Source: Condylostoma magnum
Taxonomy: Eukaryota > Ciliophora > Heterotrichea > Heterotrichida > Condylostomatidae
Length of the DNA: 25,087 nt
Reading direction: 5' to 3'
Assembly (NCBI GenBank): GCA_920105805.1
Contig: CAKKTI010000121.1
Span: 21,734-46,820, forward strand
Part shown: positions 10,919-23,030 of the stretch, one piece after another
How the letters are laid out: each line of letters starts with the position of its first letter
Numbering within the stretch: position 1 is the stretch's first letter
Position numbers and translations under genes: made by a program
Notes under the pieces: generated by a model
What the model was told of the DNA's origin: nothing
Database searches by the model: none
Seen by the model: the letters and a program-made list of their open reading frames with translations, nothing else

Positions 10919-12226
10919 CTATCGCTTATAAGTTTTGCACAGGGATGTTCTGGGCCTGAATTTAGGGAGTCTTGGGGATTGGGAGAAATTGAAGTTTACT
11001 TCACCGTTTTTAGGACTTGTTGAGAATATACTGCAGGCCCCTGATGGAGGTTTTCTTGATCTACTGAACACAGAGTTTCGGTTTTTTAGTTCTGGACTAG
11101 TTGATAAGCTTATAGGAACTGTTTGTATATTTGGCAGAGTGGTTTGTTTTTTATACAATGCTTTCTTGTTCAAGATTATTTTAGATTTCCTAAACGTTGA
11201 AGCTTGTAAGCTTGATCTTTAAGTAAAATAACGTTGTTTTTTCTTATTTGAGTTTATTTACTCCTGCTCTTTATGCTCAATAGGCTGCTAATCTCTTATA
11301 ACACTACTCATGAATATGAGTTGAATTAGTGTACTTTTTAGTTTATACTAATCATTTATTTACCTGATTTTATCGATGTAAGTTAGTGGAATGTCCCCGG
11401 ATTCATTATTGAGTCAGGGATGGGCCAGTACCTACTCAGCATTGTACCTTTCAATAGGCTTAATGCTCATCATTTTGTAAAACAAGCTTTTGGCAAGTTA
11501 GGAAAATCTTCTACTAAATTTTCATTTTGGTTGTTAAAGTTTTCTGAAATATGACTGAGTTGTGTCTCGTTTACTATGCAAAGGATGTTTTCCTTCTAGC
11601 AAAGAGTACATGATGATCCCACTACTCCAAATATCAACAGATTTAGAGTAATTGCTCTTCTTTGCTTACTCAGGGGCCATATACTTTACAGTTCCGCAAG
11701 AATCTTTTGCCATTTCCGTTATTTTAATACGGGTTGAAAGTCCAAAATCTGCTAGTTTTAAGCTATCGAAGTTATGCCTGTCCATGAATAAAATGTTAGA
11801 AGGCTTTATGTCTCTATGGGTTATATTATGCTAATGTAAGTATTTAACAGCTTTTATGAGATTTTTCATGATTTTTATACAGTCTTATTCTCGTAATTTT
11901 CTATTTTTGATTATATCAGCTAAAGTGCCTCCTTTAGCAATTTCCATGGCAATGAAAATCCTATTATTCGACTCCTTTACATGGCTGAATTTTATTATAT
12001 TTGGATGGTTTAAACTAGAGAGTATCTGAGCTTCCTATCTGATCCTTTCTATTTTTTACTATGTGAGATTTTTCTTCTTAATAACCTTTACGGCTATCTC
12101 CTCATGATTGTATTTATTGATAGTATGCAGCACTGTTCCAAATGATCCTTTGCCTATTTTCCTTACTACTTGGTAATAATCTTTAAAATCAGATTATCTT
12201 TGTCTAAAATTTGATATTTTTAACAT
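10919..12226 (-). CDS. CAMK-type Ser/Thr protein kinase with basic C-terminal tail
   Basis: About 435 residues. The kinase domain spans roughly residues 16-272: glycine loop GKGSFGTV, catalytic Lys in AVKVI (residue 47), HRDIKPSN near 137-144, DFGLS near 160-164, APEQ near 184-187 and DIWSSGI. All catalytic residues are present, so it should be active. The pattern is that of CAMK/CDPK-like kinases common in ciliates, but no EF-hands follow. Instead the same frame continues for about 160 residues of Ser-, Lys- and Gln-rich tail (TSPELKNRNSVFSRSRKP) ending at TAG-TAA (10916-10921). The tail alone might be called as a separate small gene from an internal ATG at 11311, but there is no break between the two. 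TAG inside APE(Q)... and HLH(Q)HN supports Gln. Confidence 0.88.
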
Positions 12227-12269
12227 TTTTATTAAGCCTGTATTCTAATATAATAGCTAATTAGTAGCT

Positions 12270-12674
12270 TTAATGCATGCGCAAATATACTGTGATTTCT
12301 TTATTGTTGCTTGGTATATCTAGCATTCACTTTCCCTATGCTGCCTTCAATTCAAAATCTTTCTAAATGATCTTCTGGATGCATTGCCTACTTTATAACA
12401 ATTGAGACATATTATTATTTTATTTATTTTTGTATCTGGCTCATTTCTCTAAGTGATTTTGTTACTTTATTATTGAGCCCTTTTCATATTCTTTTAACTC
12501 CTTATGCAAATAGCTTTTTATAACATCATACTTTGATTTAATATTTTTTTTATTAATTAGTAACAATTCTATTCAATAGGTTAAATAATATATATTTTAA
12601 TCCTATTTTGATTTGTTGAGTTTTCTTATTCTTAGAACTTATACTTTTATAATGCTATAATCAAAGATTAACAT
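12270..12674 (-). CDS. Hypothetical small basic protein
   Basis: An open frame of about 134 residues on the same strand as the kinase, ending at TAA 12270-12272, 43 bases before the kinase ATG, which fits the spacing of its neighbours. The second half looks most like protein: KSKYDVIKSYLHKELKEY, then a Gln/Asn-rich linker and CIQKIIQKDFELKAAQGKW. TGA is read as Trp three times and TAA/TAG as Gln several times. No family is recognised. In this code all frames tend to stay open in AT-rich DNA, so the first half (ATG 12674 onward) is weakly supported and the true start may be downstream. Confidence 0.4.
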
Positions 12675-13706
12675 TATTACTAGAATGCAATTATTGATAT
12701 TTAAAGTTTACGACACAGTTGGGAAAGTTAAAAGTTTTTTTATAAGTTCCTTTTTAGATAATAGAACACTTACAATATTTTATAGCTTCAGATGCATTTC
12801 ACAAGGATTTATTATATGAATGAATATTGCAACTATATGCTATGTCTAAATTTATAGTAGAGTTCTGTTTAACAATGCTATAGGTTATGATAATCTATTT
12901 AATAATTGCTGTTAAGCATTCTTTATGATTTAACAAAAAATGAAAAATTAAATCAACTTTATTAGAATAATATTTAAAAGACTATAAAAGATGCTTTAAT
13001 ATACCCTAATATTTCAAAATGTTTGTTCTGTTAAAAGCTTAATATTATAGTTATCATTATTAGGAGATGAATAAAAGAAAGTATCAAGTTTGTTAAATAA
13101 GTCAAAGAGATTCACAGATATAATGTCAAGTTAAGTATAAACTGCAAATATATTGTTAAAAAGATAATCTAATAGGAAATAATTATTTCTATTAATATAT
13201 ATTCTGAATTCATTCTAATCATAAAAAGCATTATCTATAGTTGGTTTATAATTAATATAAGTTATAACATTATTTTTCTATCTTCTATTTTGATTATATA
13301 GCTTGAAAGTATTCAATAAAGATTTTTAAAAATATTAATATTACTTTTTATTAGATGAAAGCGGAATCAAATAGATTAAATAACTTAATTTTCTAGCGAA
13401 AAGACTACTTAATACGAATATTATATTTATTATTTTTAGTTAATATACATATAAATTTAGATATAAGACGATGGTGATTGCAAAGCTTTACTATTTCAGG
13501 CTTATTTGATACGACTGATTAATAATACAATAAAGTAATTAAATCTAATTAATACTCTCTATCAATACCCATAATAAGTTTTAATAAAGCTGCGCTTGCC
13601 TGGATATTATAAAAAGGGTAATTGAGTATTGAAATGTTATCTAATACAGATGGCTTTAATTACTAATCTGATACAACACATATTAAGCTAAAATAAAGTT
13701 ACTAAA
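12675..13706. other. AT-rich spacer without a supported gene
   Basis: About one kilobase that is visibly richer in A and T than the genes around it. Because no codon is strictly a stop here, long open frames exist on both strands, but none shows a motif, a conserved domain or a consistent start and stop that I can defend. Part of a + strand frame around 13310-13640 looks slightly protein-like. The region may hold a 3' flank of the WD40 gene, regulatory DNA or decayed sequence. Confidence 0.45.
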
Positions 13707-16043
13707 CTAAAGTTCCCACAACATTACTGCTTCTGATCCGATAACAACAAACTTCTCACTTCTAGAAATACTGACTGATTATATCACATAATCATGCTCT
13801 CTAATTATTCTATTCCTATTTTCATCTTGTAAGTCCCATAACATTACTTTCTTATCACATCCTCCACTAATAATGAACTACTCATTTCTCGAAATACACA
13901 CTGAGAATACAGCAGCATTATGCTTTCCAATTATTCTATTTCTATTTTCATCTTATAAATCCCATAACATTACTTTCATATCTCCCCCACTAACAACAAA
14001 TTACTCACTTCTAGAAATACATACTGAGAATACTATAATAGAATGCTGTCCAATTATTCTATTTCTATTTTTATCTTATAAATCCCATAGCATTACTTCC
14101 TTACTTTATCCTCCACTAATAATGAACTACTCATTTCTCGAAATACACACTGAGGATACAGTAGGATTATGCTTTCCAATTATTTTATTTCTATCTTCAT
14201 CGTGTAAGTCCCATAGCATTACTTTATTTTCTCCCCCGCTAACAACAAATTACTCACTTCTAGAAATACATACTGAGAATACAGTAGCATTATGCTCTCC
14301 AATGATTCTATTTCTATTTTCATCTAGTAAATCCCATAGCATTACTTTCTTATCTTCTCCTCCACTAACTATGAATTGTTCACTTCTAGAAATACACACT
14401 GATCTTATTTTATCATAATGCTGTCCAATGATTCTATTTCTATTTTCATCTTATAAATCCCATAGCATTACTTTCTTACTTCATCCTCCACTAACAACAA
14501 ATTACTCACTTCTAGAAATACATACTGATTATACAATAGTGCTATGATCTCCAATAATTTTGTTTCTGTTGAAATGTTATATATCCTATAGCATTACTTT
14601 ACTTTCTAAACCAACAACAATGAACTCCTCACTTCTAAAAATACATACTGATAATATCACATAACCATGTTCTACAATCATTCTACTTTTATTTTCATCG
14701 TGTAAGTCCCATAGCATTACTTTCTTATCTAATCCACTACTTACAACAAATTACTCACTTTTAGAAATGCATACTGATAATATTACACCATTATGCTCTC
14801 CAATTATTCTATTTCTATTTTCATCTTATAAATCTCATAGCATTACTTTCTTATCTTCTCCTCCACTAACTATGAATTGTTCACTTCTAGAAATACACAC
14901 TGATCTTATTTTATCATAATGCTGTCCAATTATTCTATTTCTATTTTCATCTAGTAAGTCCCATAGCATTATTTTCTTACTTCATCCTCCACTAACAACA
15001 AATTACTCACTTCTAGAAATACATACTGATTATACGTTATTATTATCCTCTCCAATCATTCTGCTTTTATTTTTATCTTATAAATCCCATAACATTACTT
15101 TCTTATCTTCTCCCCCACTAACAACAAATTAATCACTTTTAGAAATACATATCGATTATACTTTTTGATCCTGTATTCCAATAACTCTATTATTATTTTT
15201 ATCTTCTAAGTCCCATAACATTATCATCTAATCAAATCCTCCACTAACAATGAAAGATTCACTTCTAGAAATACATACTGAGGATACATTATAATAATGT
15301 TATCCAATCATTCTACTTTTGCTTTCATCTTATAAGTCCCATAGTCTTACCTTATTATCTAATCCCCCACTCACAATAAATTACTCACTTCTAGAAATGC
15401 ACACTGATGATACAGTTATGCCATGCTTTCCAATTAACGAAGTTTTTTACTTTTATTTTTCTTCTAATATGTTTCCTCCTCTAAATTATAACTAACTGCT
15501 TAAATACTTAATAAATTCCCCAGCTTTTTCTATTCCCCTCTTACAATTTCCTTAATGTACTTTCATTATTCATTCCAGTGCATTATAACTTTAAATCTAA
15601 GGATTCTTTTCTAAATATATAAGTTTTCATGATATTTCTCCATAGCTATTAAGTTTTATTCCTTATAACTTTCCTTCATCCATTTTTTCAATAATTCGAT
15701 CAGCTTGATCAGAGCATTTAACCAATTAATCGAAGTATTGAAAGTATTCAACCTTTAGTCTATGTTATGCAATAAACTCCTCAATGAAGCATGTAATAAG
15801 ATCAGAGCTTTGCAAAGTGAATAACTTCTTAATATCTAATACTCTTTTAAGCCTTGTTAAAGGGGATTCATCTCTTATATTATTCTGAAACTGCTAAAAT
15901 TCTGTTTATTGTAGGTAATAACTCTTTAATAGCTTTTAAACTCTATTCTTTCCAGGTCAATTTGGTTATTATTAAAGCATATCACAGATTTAATCAAACT
16001 CAAGTCCAGAGATTAGCATTTGTATAGTTGATTTGATTTCCAT
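13707..16043 (-). CDS. WD40 protein WD-1: paralogue with 14 blades (two propellers)
   Basis: About 778 residues. Residues 1-~205 form a domain shared with the two neighbouring paralogues (MEI..., FDQICDML, LDIKKLF, YFQYFDQLVKC, EISWKLIYL, ALEWIMK, RGIEKAGEFIKYL). Then come 14 repeats of 41-42 residues of the form ...VxSVxISRSEQFIVSGGxDxKVMLWDLQDxNxNRIIG..., enough for two seven-bladed beta-propellers. Such propellers are scaffolds for protein binding; no enzyme domain is attached. The start ATGGAAAT in an AATAAA context is shared by all three paralogues. The stop TAG 13707-13709 directly follows MLWEL, the position where both paralogues also stop. Upstream, the frame stays open to about 16260 and looks mildly coding, so a longer N-terminus is possible. 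Confidence 0.88.
13740..15460 (-). repeat. Tandem array of 14 WD40 coding repeats, 123-126 bp each
   Basis: The reverse complement of TCTAGAAAT (coding ISRS) or close variants recurs at about 13761, 13887, 14010, 14136, 14259, 14385, 14511, 14634, 14760, 14886, 15012, 15138, 15264 and 15390. The steps of 126 and 123 alternate at first, then are mainly 126. Several units are nearly identical in DNA, and blocks two or four units apart match best, so the array grew by duplication of multi-blade segments. Confidence 0.9.
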
Positions 16044-17106
16044 TTTATTAGCTAAAAGTGGGCTGCTATTTAAGTAAAATCTAAATGGATTCTTTTATGG
16101 GTTTAGGATTTCTCAAGGCTTTTGCTGCCTTTTTCTTTTGATTAGCTTTGAGTCAATTTTTACATAAGTTGGATCATACTAATATTTATCAAATTGTTAG
16201 AACTGTGTAAATTATTTAACTTTTATTACTCAAAATACTCATTTGAAAAATCAATACAGTGTGTTAAGAATACCTTTAGATTTTAATTGAACAAGCTTAG
16301 TACACAGTGTGTATGCAATGCCAGTATATAAAGCTTAATTATTTAACAATATAATGATTCCTTGTTTAAATGAAATAATAATTAATTGTCTTATATAATT
16401 ATTAGATTTAAGCTTTTAGAAACTCCTTTTACTAGCTAATTAGGGAAGAATTAATAAGTGAAAAAATCCCTTGAAAGATTTAATTAGTTTCTTTTTAACA
16501 CTTTTAGATATTATATAATTTTATTAGTGTAATAGGCCATATGATAAACTATTAGGCCTTTAGATGCATTTTGTACATTTGAAATAGTATATTATTATTT
16601 GTCTATACATTCTGGTTAAGAAGAAATGCTAAACTCTTTATAATAATAAGACTCAACGTGACAAAGACTCTTAAAACGCTATTTTAAAAACTTCCTCAGT
16701 CTATAAATTAGTTAATTATTCAATCTCAAAGTTTTATTGAATGCTTATGTTCTAACTGATTATATTAAGTTTTCTTATTACATAATCTATTTATATTCTA
16801 GTAACAAGTTTAAGTATGATAGATATAATAGATTCTACTACTTTTGGGCTTCCCAGACTTTTATAATCCTTCTAATCAAATGATCTTCTTTAGTAATTCT
16901 TCCATTTTTAGAGATCTAATAGTATGCATATTTTTACAACAATTTAGACTATATAGAATATTAATTATACTTAACAAGATTTTGTTATATTATTTCAATC
17001 CCTTATTATGCACTTTATAAACCTAATTCTAATCAATACTTAGCATTGCTATTTTCATATTAAAGTTTATAAATGATTTTCCTTTAAAATCCAATAAGCT
17101 AAGCTA
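16044..17106. other. AT-rich spacer between two WD40 genes
   Basis: About 1.06 kb of AT-rich DNA. The first ~200 bases beside the WD-1 start read in frame with it (PTYVKID, ILNPQKNPF), which could be an upstream extension or chance. A short minus-strand frame beginning at ATG 16905 (MEELLKKIIWLEGLQKSGKP) looks like a protein start but cannot be followed with confidence. I see no RNA gene, mobile element or conserved domain. Confidence 0.45.
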
Positions 17107-18402
17107 CTAAATTTCCCATAAGGCCAACTTATTCAAATTAAAATGATCACTTCCTGCAGTAACAACAAGCCGTTCACTTCTGCAAATACTTACTTATCTT
17201 ATATAATTATCCATAACTCCAATAATTCTATGTCTAATTGGATTATGTAGATCTCACAGCATTACTTCTTTATGATATCCTCCAGCAACAATGAACTGCT
17301 CACTTTTGGAAATGCTTACTGAGAATACAATAGTAGGATGCTTTCCAATAACTCTATTTCTGCTTTGGTCTTACAAATCCCACAATCTTACCCTTCTATC
17401 TTCTCCGCCTGAAATGATGAATTGCTGTCTTCTGGAAATATCTACTGAGTTTACCCTATTACCATGCTATCCGATAACTCTATTTCTGTCTGAGTCTTGT
17501 AAATCCCATAACATCACTATATTACCTTATCCTCCACTTATAACAAACTGCTCACTTCTAGATATACTGAATGATCATAAATAACGACAATTTTATCCAA
17601 TGATTCTATTTTTATTAGAGTCGTGCAAGTCTCATAGCATCAGCTCATTTTATCCACCTGAAATAACAAATGACTCACTTCTAGAAATGCCTACTGAGAA
17701 CACTAAATTATCATGCTTTCCAATAATTCTGTTTTTATTTGAATCTTTTAAATCCCATAGTTTTACATGCTTGAATCCTCCACTAACAATAAAGCGCTCA
17801 CTTCTAGAAATACTCACGGAGTTTATATAATCTTTATGTTCTCCAATAACTATACTTCTGTTTTAGTACTGTAAATCGTATAATACGACTTAATTACTTG
17901 CTCCACTTATAATGAATAGCTCGCTTCTAGAAATACTTATGGATCGTATAACTTCTTAACTTTATTGGATTGTGTAAGATTTTAGCTTATGTGAAGTCTT
18001 TTTAAGGCTTTTGCTTTACAATTATAGCTATTTGTTTAAAGATTTTAGAAATTCCATAGGTTTTCCAATTTCCTTCTCCTAATAAGCTTTTATCATTTAG
18101 TTTTGTTCGGTATAAATTAGTTGTAATACATTCAGCCCATGAGATTTTATTCCTTCTAGCTTAGAGTATTTGGTATTGGATCTTTGTTATACTATAAACT
18201 TATTTGTGAAATATAAAATGAAGTCTTTACCCTGCAGTGGAAAAGCCTCTTTACCCACTAATATTGCTTTTATCTGATTTTGAGAGCGATTATTTATGCT
18301 TTAAAATTGTTAGAATTCAGTGTTATTAGAGTTATTAACATTCAGAAGCTTTAAAAATTAGAGCCATTTGGGTTGTATTTTAAGCATTTGCTAGATTTCC
18401 AT
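17107..18402 (-). CDS. WD40 protein WD-2: seven-blade paralogue
   Basis: About 431 residues: a shortened form of the family's N-terminal domain (MEIQQMLK, TEFQQFQ, GIKSHGLNVLQLIY, GKPMEFLKSLNKQL), then seven WD40 repeats for one propeller. Repeats read like SVSISRSE-x-FIVSGG...VKLWDLKDSNKNRIIG. The repeats differ from each other more than those of WD-1, so this copy looks older or less homogenised. Trp of the WD is TGA in at least two blades. It ends ALWEI followed by two stops, TAG-TAG (17104-17109). The start at ATG 18402 has the same AATAAAATGGAAAT context as the paralogues; the frame is also open upstream to another ATG near 18461. Confidence 0.86.
17160..17950 (-). repeat. Seven WD40 coding repeats of WD-2
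   Basis: Units of about 126 bp, recognised by the reverse complement of the ISRSE coding block (TCACTTCTAGAAAT and variants) near 17175, 17300, 17425, 17550, 17670, 17800 and 17925. Unit-to-unit DNA identity is visibly lower than in the WD-1 array. Confidence 0.8.
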
Positions 18403-18671
18403 TTTATTACTATTAAATCTGATTAAAATAAAGTTTTATGGCCTTTTGTAATAAGACTAGTGAACTAGCATTTATTACTGATATGAAGTAATGAAAGCTA
18501 GCAGGAATTATATCTGTATTGATATTATAGACTCTATGCCCAGATATTTTATTGATGACTGTAAAAATCTCTTATTGCATAAACTAGGTAGAAATATCTA
18601 AGAAATTTTGAAGGTGTTGTTCTGTGGCTTTCTTTCTATAATTAATTAGTTATTTCTTTGACAATAATAAA
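18403..18671. promoter_or_regulatory. Divergent intergenic region between WD-2 and WD-3
   Basis: The 269 bases between two head-to-head paralogues must contain both promoters. It is AT-rich, and both ends carry the AATAAAATGGAAAT start context (AATAATAAAATGG on the WD-3 side, AGTAATAAAATGG on the WD-2 side). No other element is recognised. The head-to-head order suggests an inverted duplication. Confidence 0.4.
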
Positions 18672-20153
18672 ATGGAAATTAATCAAATAATCTAACTGCT
18701 CGTCTTGGGATTAGACTTCGACTAAATTTGACAGAATCTTCAAAAAATGTAAGATTAGAGGTAAAAAAAGGATGTTTTAGATGCTCTAAAGGGTTATCTA
18801 TTTTAAGAGCCTGATTTCTAACAATTTTAGGAAAACATAAAAAATAAAGACCCTGAGCAAATTTTAATAAGAACATTAGAAATTAAGAAGTTATTTACAA
18901 TAAAAAAATATAGTTTTGTTGAATATTTCATCGAGTAATTTATAGGAAAGCACGAACCTAAGCTTGAATACTTATAATACCTTGATAGGCTAGTTAAATG
19001 TCCAGACTAAGCCGGCAGAATTCTTGAAAAATTTGATAAAATAGAATTAAAAGAAGTAAAACTTAGCAGTTGTGGAGAAATCTCATGATAACTTATATGG
19101 CTATAGCAGAATCAATAGACTTTAAGTAACTATGCACTTCAATGAATAATGAAAGCTCGTAAAAAGAATTCCTAAAGGGGAATAGAAAAAGCTGTAGAAT
19201 TTATTTAATATCTGAGCAGACAATTAGTGCTAAACAGAAAAATGCTTTCAATAAGATAAAAACTAAAGAGTTAAGTAATAGGAGAAAGTGTTAAAAGTAT
19301 AAAATCCGTATGTATTTCTGAAAATGAGTAGTTTATTGTCAGTGGAGGATAAGATTACACAGTTAGATTCTGGGATTTGCAAGACTCGAATAAAAACAGA
19401 ATAATTGGACAACATGATGCTTGAGTATAGTCAGTAAGTATTTCTAGAAATGAGTAGTTCATTATTAGTGGAGGATCAGACAATTAAATAATATAGTGGA
19501 ACTTATAAGACTCTAATAAAAACATAATCATTGGACAGCATGATGGCGTTATATTCTCAATATTTATTGCTCAAAGTGACCAATTTATTGCTAGTGGGGG
19601 AGCAGACAAGAAAGTAATGCTATGGGACTTATAAGATGAAAATAAAATGAGGACTATTGGAGAGCATGGTGCGTGAGTCTAATCAGTGTGTATTTCTAGA
19701 AGTGAGTAATTTGTTGTAAGTGGGGCGGAAGATAAAAAGGTAATGCTATGGGACTTATAAGATGAAAATAGAAATAGAATGATTGGTGAGCCTGGTAGTG
19801 CTGTATACTCAGTAAGTATTTCTAGAAGTGAGTAATTTGTTGTAAGTGGCGAATCAGATGGTTTAGTTATATTGTGGGACTTATAAGACTCAGGTAGAAA
19901 TAGAATCATTGGATAGCATCATTTAGCTGTATACTCAGTAAGTATTTCTAGAAGTGAGTAATTCATTGTGAGTGGTGGAGTAGATAGGAAAGCAATGTTG
20001 TGAGATCTAACAGACCCAAATAAAAGTAGAACTATTCAAAAGCAAGATACTGGCATATAGTCAATATGCATTGCAAGTAGTGAGTAATTCATTGTTACTG
20101 GAGAGAGTAGCGGTATTGATGACAATTTTAAGATAGCTTTATGGGAGCTTTAG
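18672..20153 (+). CDS. WD40 protein WD-3: seven-blade paralogue
   Basis: About 493 residues. The N-terminal domain (~residues 1-205) aligns over its full length with that of WD-1: MEINQIIQLLVLGLDFDQIW, PDFQQFQ, LEIKKLFTI, YLQYLDRLVKCPDQAGRIL, EISWQLIWL, ALQWIMK, RGIEKAVEFIQYL. Seven WD40 repeats follow (ISRSEQFVVSG, KKVMLWDLQDENRNRMIG), giving one propeller. Its blades alternate TGG and TGA for the Trp of WD (TGA at the LWDLTDPNK blade near 20010). The protein ends IALWEL, then TAG 20151-20153, at the same aligned place as the paralogues. The downstream sequence is unlike theirs, which supports a true stop. Role unknown; protein binding is likely. Confidence 0.88.
19310..20150 (+). repeat. 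Seven WD40 coding repeats of WD-3
   Basis: Units of about 123-126 bp marked by the ISRSEQF coding block (GTATTTCTAGAAGTGAGTAA and close variants) near 19312, 19437, 19557, 19680, 19812, 19940 and 20065. Glu-Gln-Phe is written with TAA, TAG or CAA in different units. Confidence 0.85.
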
Positions 20154-20300
20154 GTTAATTCATTTTAGTATTTATAATCAGTATTAAGATAATATGAGAA
20201 TTTAATAAAGTTAATTTGTACATATAACCAAGAAAGAGCAATCAAGTTGATAAAATTAAACATAGGAGTAAATCAATATATGTAGTTATTTAATTTATTA

Positions 20301-20843
20301 CTAGTCTAATCCTCTCTAATATGTAATTGAATTCGTCCTATTTTAATCAATACAATTCAAAAAATTCCTACTAGGCCTTTAAGCTGAAGGAAGTCTGAAT
20401 TGCCCTGGAGTAATTGGCTGTAATTTTGGTAATATACCTTATTAATTACTAGCAATCTTTTAAAAGGGGTTGGTTTAATTAGGCTGAAAAGTACAGAACT
20501 AGTTCTCTTTATTAGATTATCTAAATACATCCTCTATATTCATACTCCCAAGAAATGATTAATTACTTACAATACTGATGGAATTGATATGTTTAATTGA
20601 TTCTATTGAAACGTTATTATTCTAGAATGAGAAATCATGGTCTTCTTTCTATTCCACTGTAAGCTTTCTTGATTAATTTGTGTTTTAAGTGATTATTTGG
20701 CTTTAGGGCAAAACCTAATGTACTATATCCTGTGATCTATTTCTTATTTGCTTTCTTCTTTCTTTAACCTTTTAGGAGTTTGATCTCCCAAATAAAGGGC
20801 CAAAGCAAAAGCAACGAGATTTTTGCCTTTTAATCTTTTGCAT
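20301..20843 (-). CDS. Hypothetical protein with a short Cys-rich basic N-terminus
   Basis: About 180 residues. The N-terminus is basic with a small cysteine-aromatic cluster (KSRCFCFGPLFGRSN), which could be a lipidation or membrane-contact site, though that is a guess. The rest is low-complexity, rich in Ser, Asn and Gln, with a Pro-rich part near the end (ILPKLQPITPGQFRLP). It is probably largely disordered. It ends with three stops in a row, TAG-TAA-TAA (20295-20303). The start ATG 20843 lies 52 bases past the stop of the next gene on the same strand. No family recognised; the consistent charge pattern and fitting ends are the reasons for calling it. Confidence 0.6.
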
Positions 20844-20895
20844 ATTTAAATTATAAATTCTTAGATAAATTTTACAGTTTAATAATACAAACTTA

Positions 20896-21471
20896 TTACA
20901 CATTGTCACCTTGAAAATACTCTTTTAAATTAAATGACCTTGACTTACTTTAACTTTGACTGTGTAGCAGTGTCTACTTTTTGTACACTTTCTCAGGAGT
21001 TTCAATCATCTCTAAAAACCCCTCCTCAATTTTTAACTTTCCTGAAGACAATTTAGGAATTTTCTTAGGTCTTTCACTGCCAGGAGATTCTTACAAATCT
21101 CTCTTTAAATTTTCTGTATATTTTTGTATCAACTTATCAGCCTTATCGTCATTTTCCTCACACTCTGTAGTTGACAGCATTTTATTTATCTTCTTATCCT
21201 GAATTTTTATCTATAAGCTCTGCATCATCTCCTTTCTCATTACTTCCCCCTTAGCCTACAAATTAGGCTCTACATTCTCTTTCTCATGTTAAATCATATT
21301 CCTTTCCAACTACTCTTAAATCTTAGACTCAGTAGTTCCTTTTACCTTCTTCAAAAACTTATCCAGCAGTTTATTTTTCTTTACCTCAATAGAAGAACTC
21401 CTCCTCCTGCAATCCTCGAAAAACTCCTGAACAATATTTTCATTAGAAACTGATCTATGGCGGTATTTCAT
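20896..21471 (-). CDS. Hypothetical charged protein, possibly nuclear
   Basis: About 191 residues, mostly helical and charged (FLKKVKGTTESKIQEQLE, RKEMMQSLQIKIQDKK, ADKLIQKYTENLKRDL). Near the N-terminus is CRRRSSSIEV, a good site for basic-directed kinases. The C-terminal SFNLKEYF loosely resembles a PCNA-interacting (PIP) box but lacks the leading Gln, so it is only a hint. Ends TAA-TAA (20893-20898). It starts at ATG 21471, only 17 bases after the last stop of the DYRK gene. No family recognised. Confidence 0.65.
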
Positions 21472-21488
21472 TTAAAATTACTAAATTA

Positions 21489-23022
<1,534 letters not shown>

Positions 23023-23030
<8 letters not shown>

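Noticed and set aside
10935-11222. + strand open frame beginning at an ATG
   Set aside because: Antisense of the kinase's C-terminal tail; no domain, and the opposite strand is continuous with the kinase.
13310-13640. + strand frame in the AT-rich spacer that looks faintly protein-like
   Set aside because: No recognisable motif and no credible start; open frames are expected everywhere under this code.
13873-14418. Long + strand open frame through the WD40 array
   Set aside because: It is the antisense of the blade repeats; the minus-strand frame carries the WD40 motifs and a consistent start and stop.
16700-16905. Short minus-strand frame starting MEELLKKIIWLEGLQKSGKP
   Set aside because: Protein-like start, but the continuation is low in information and no stop or family supports it.
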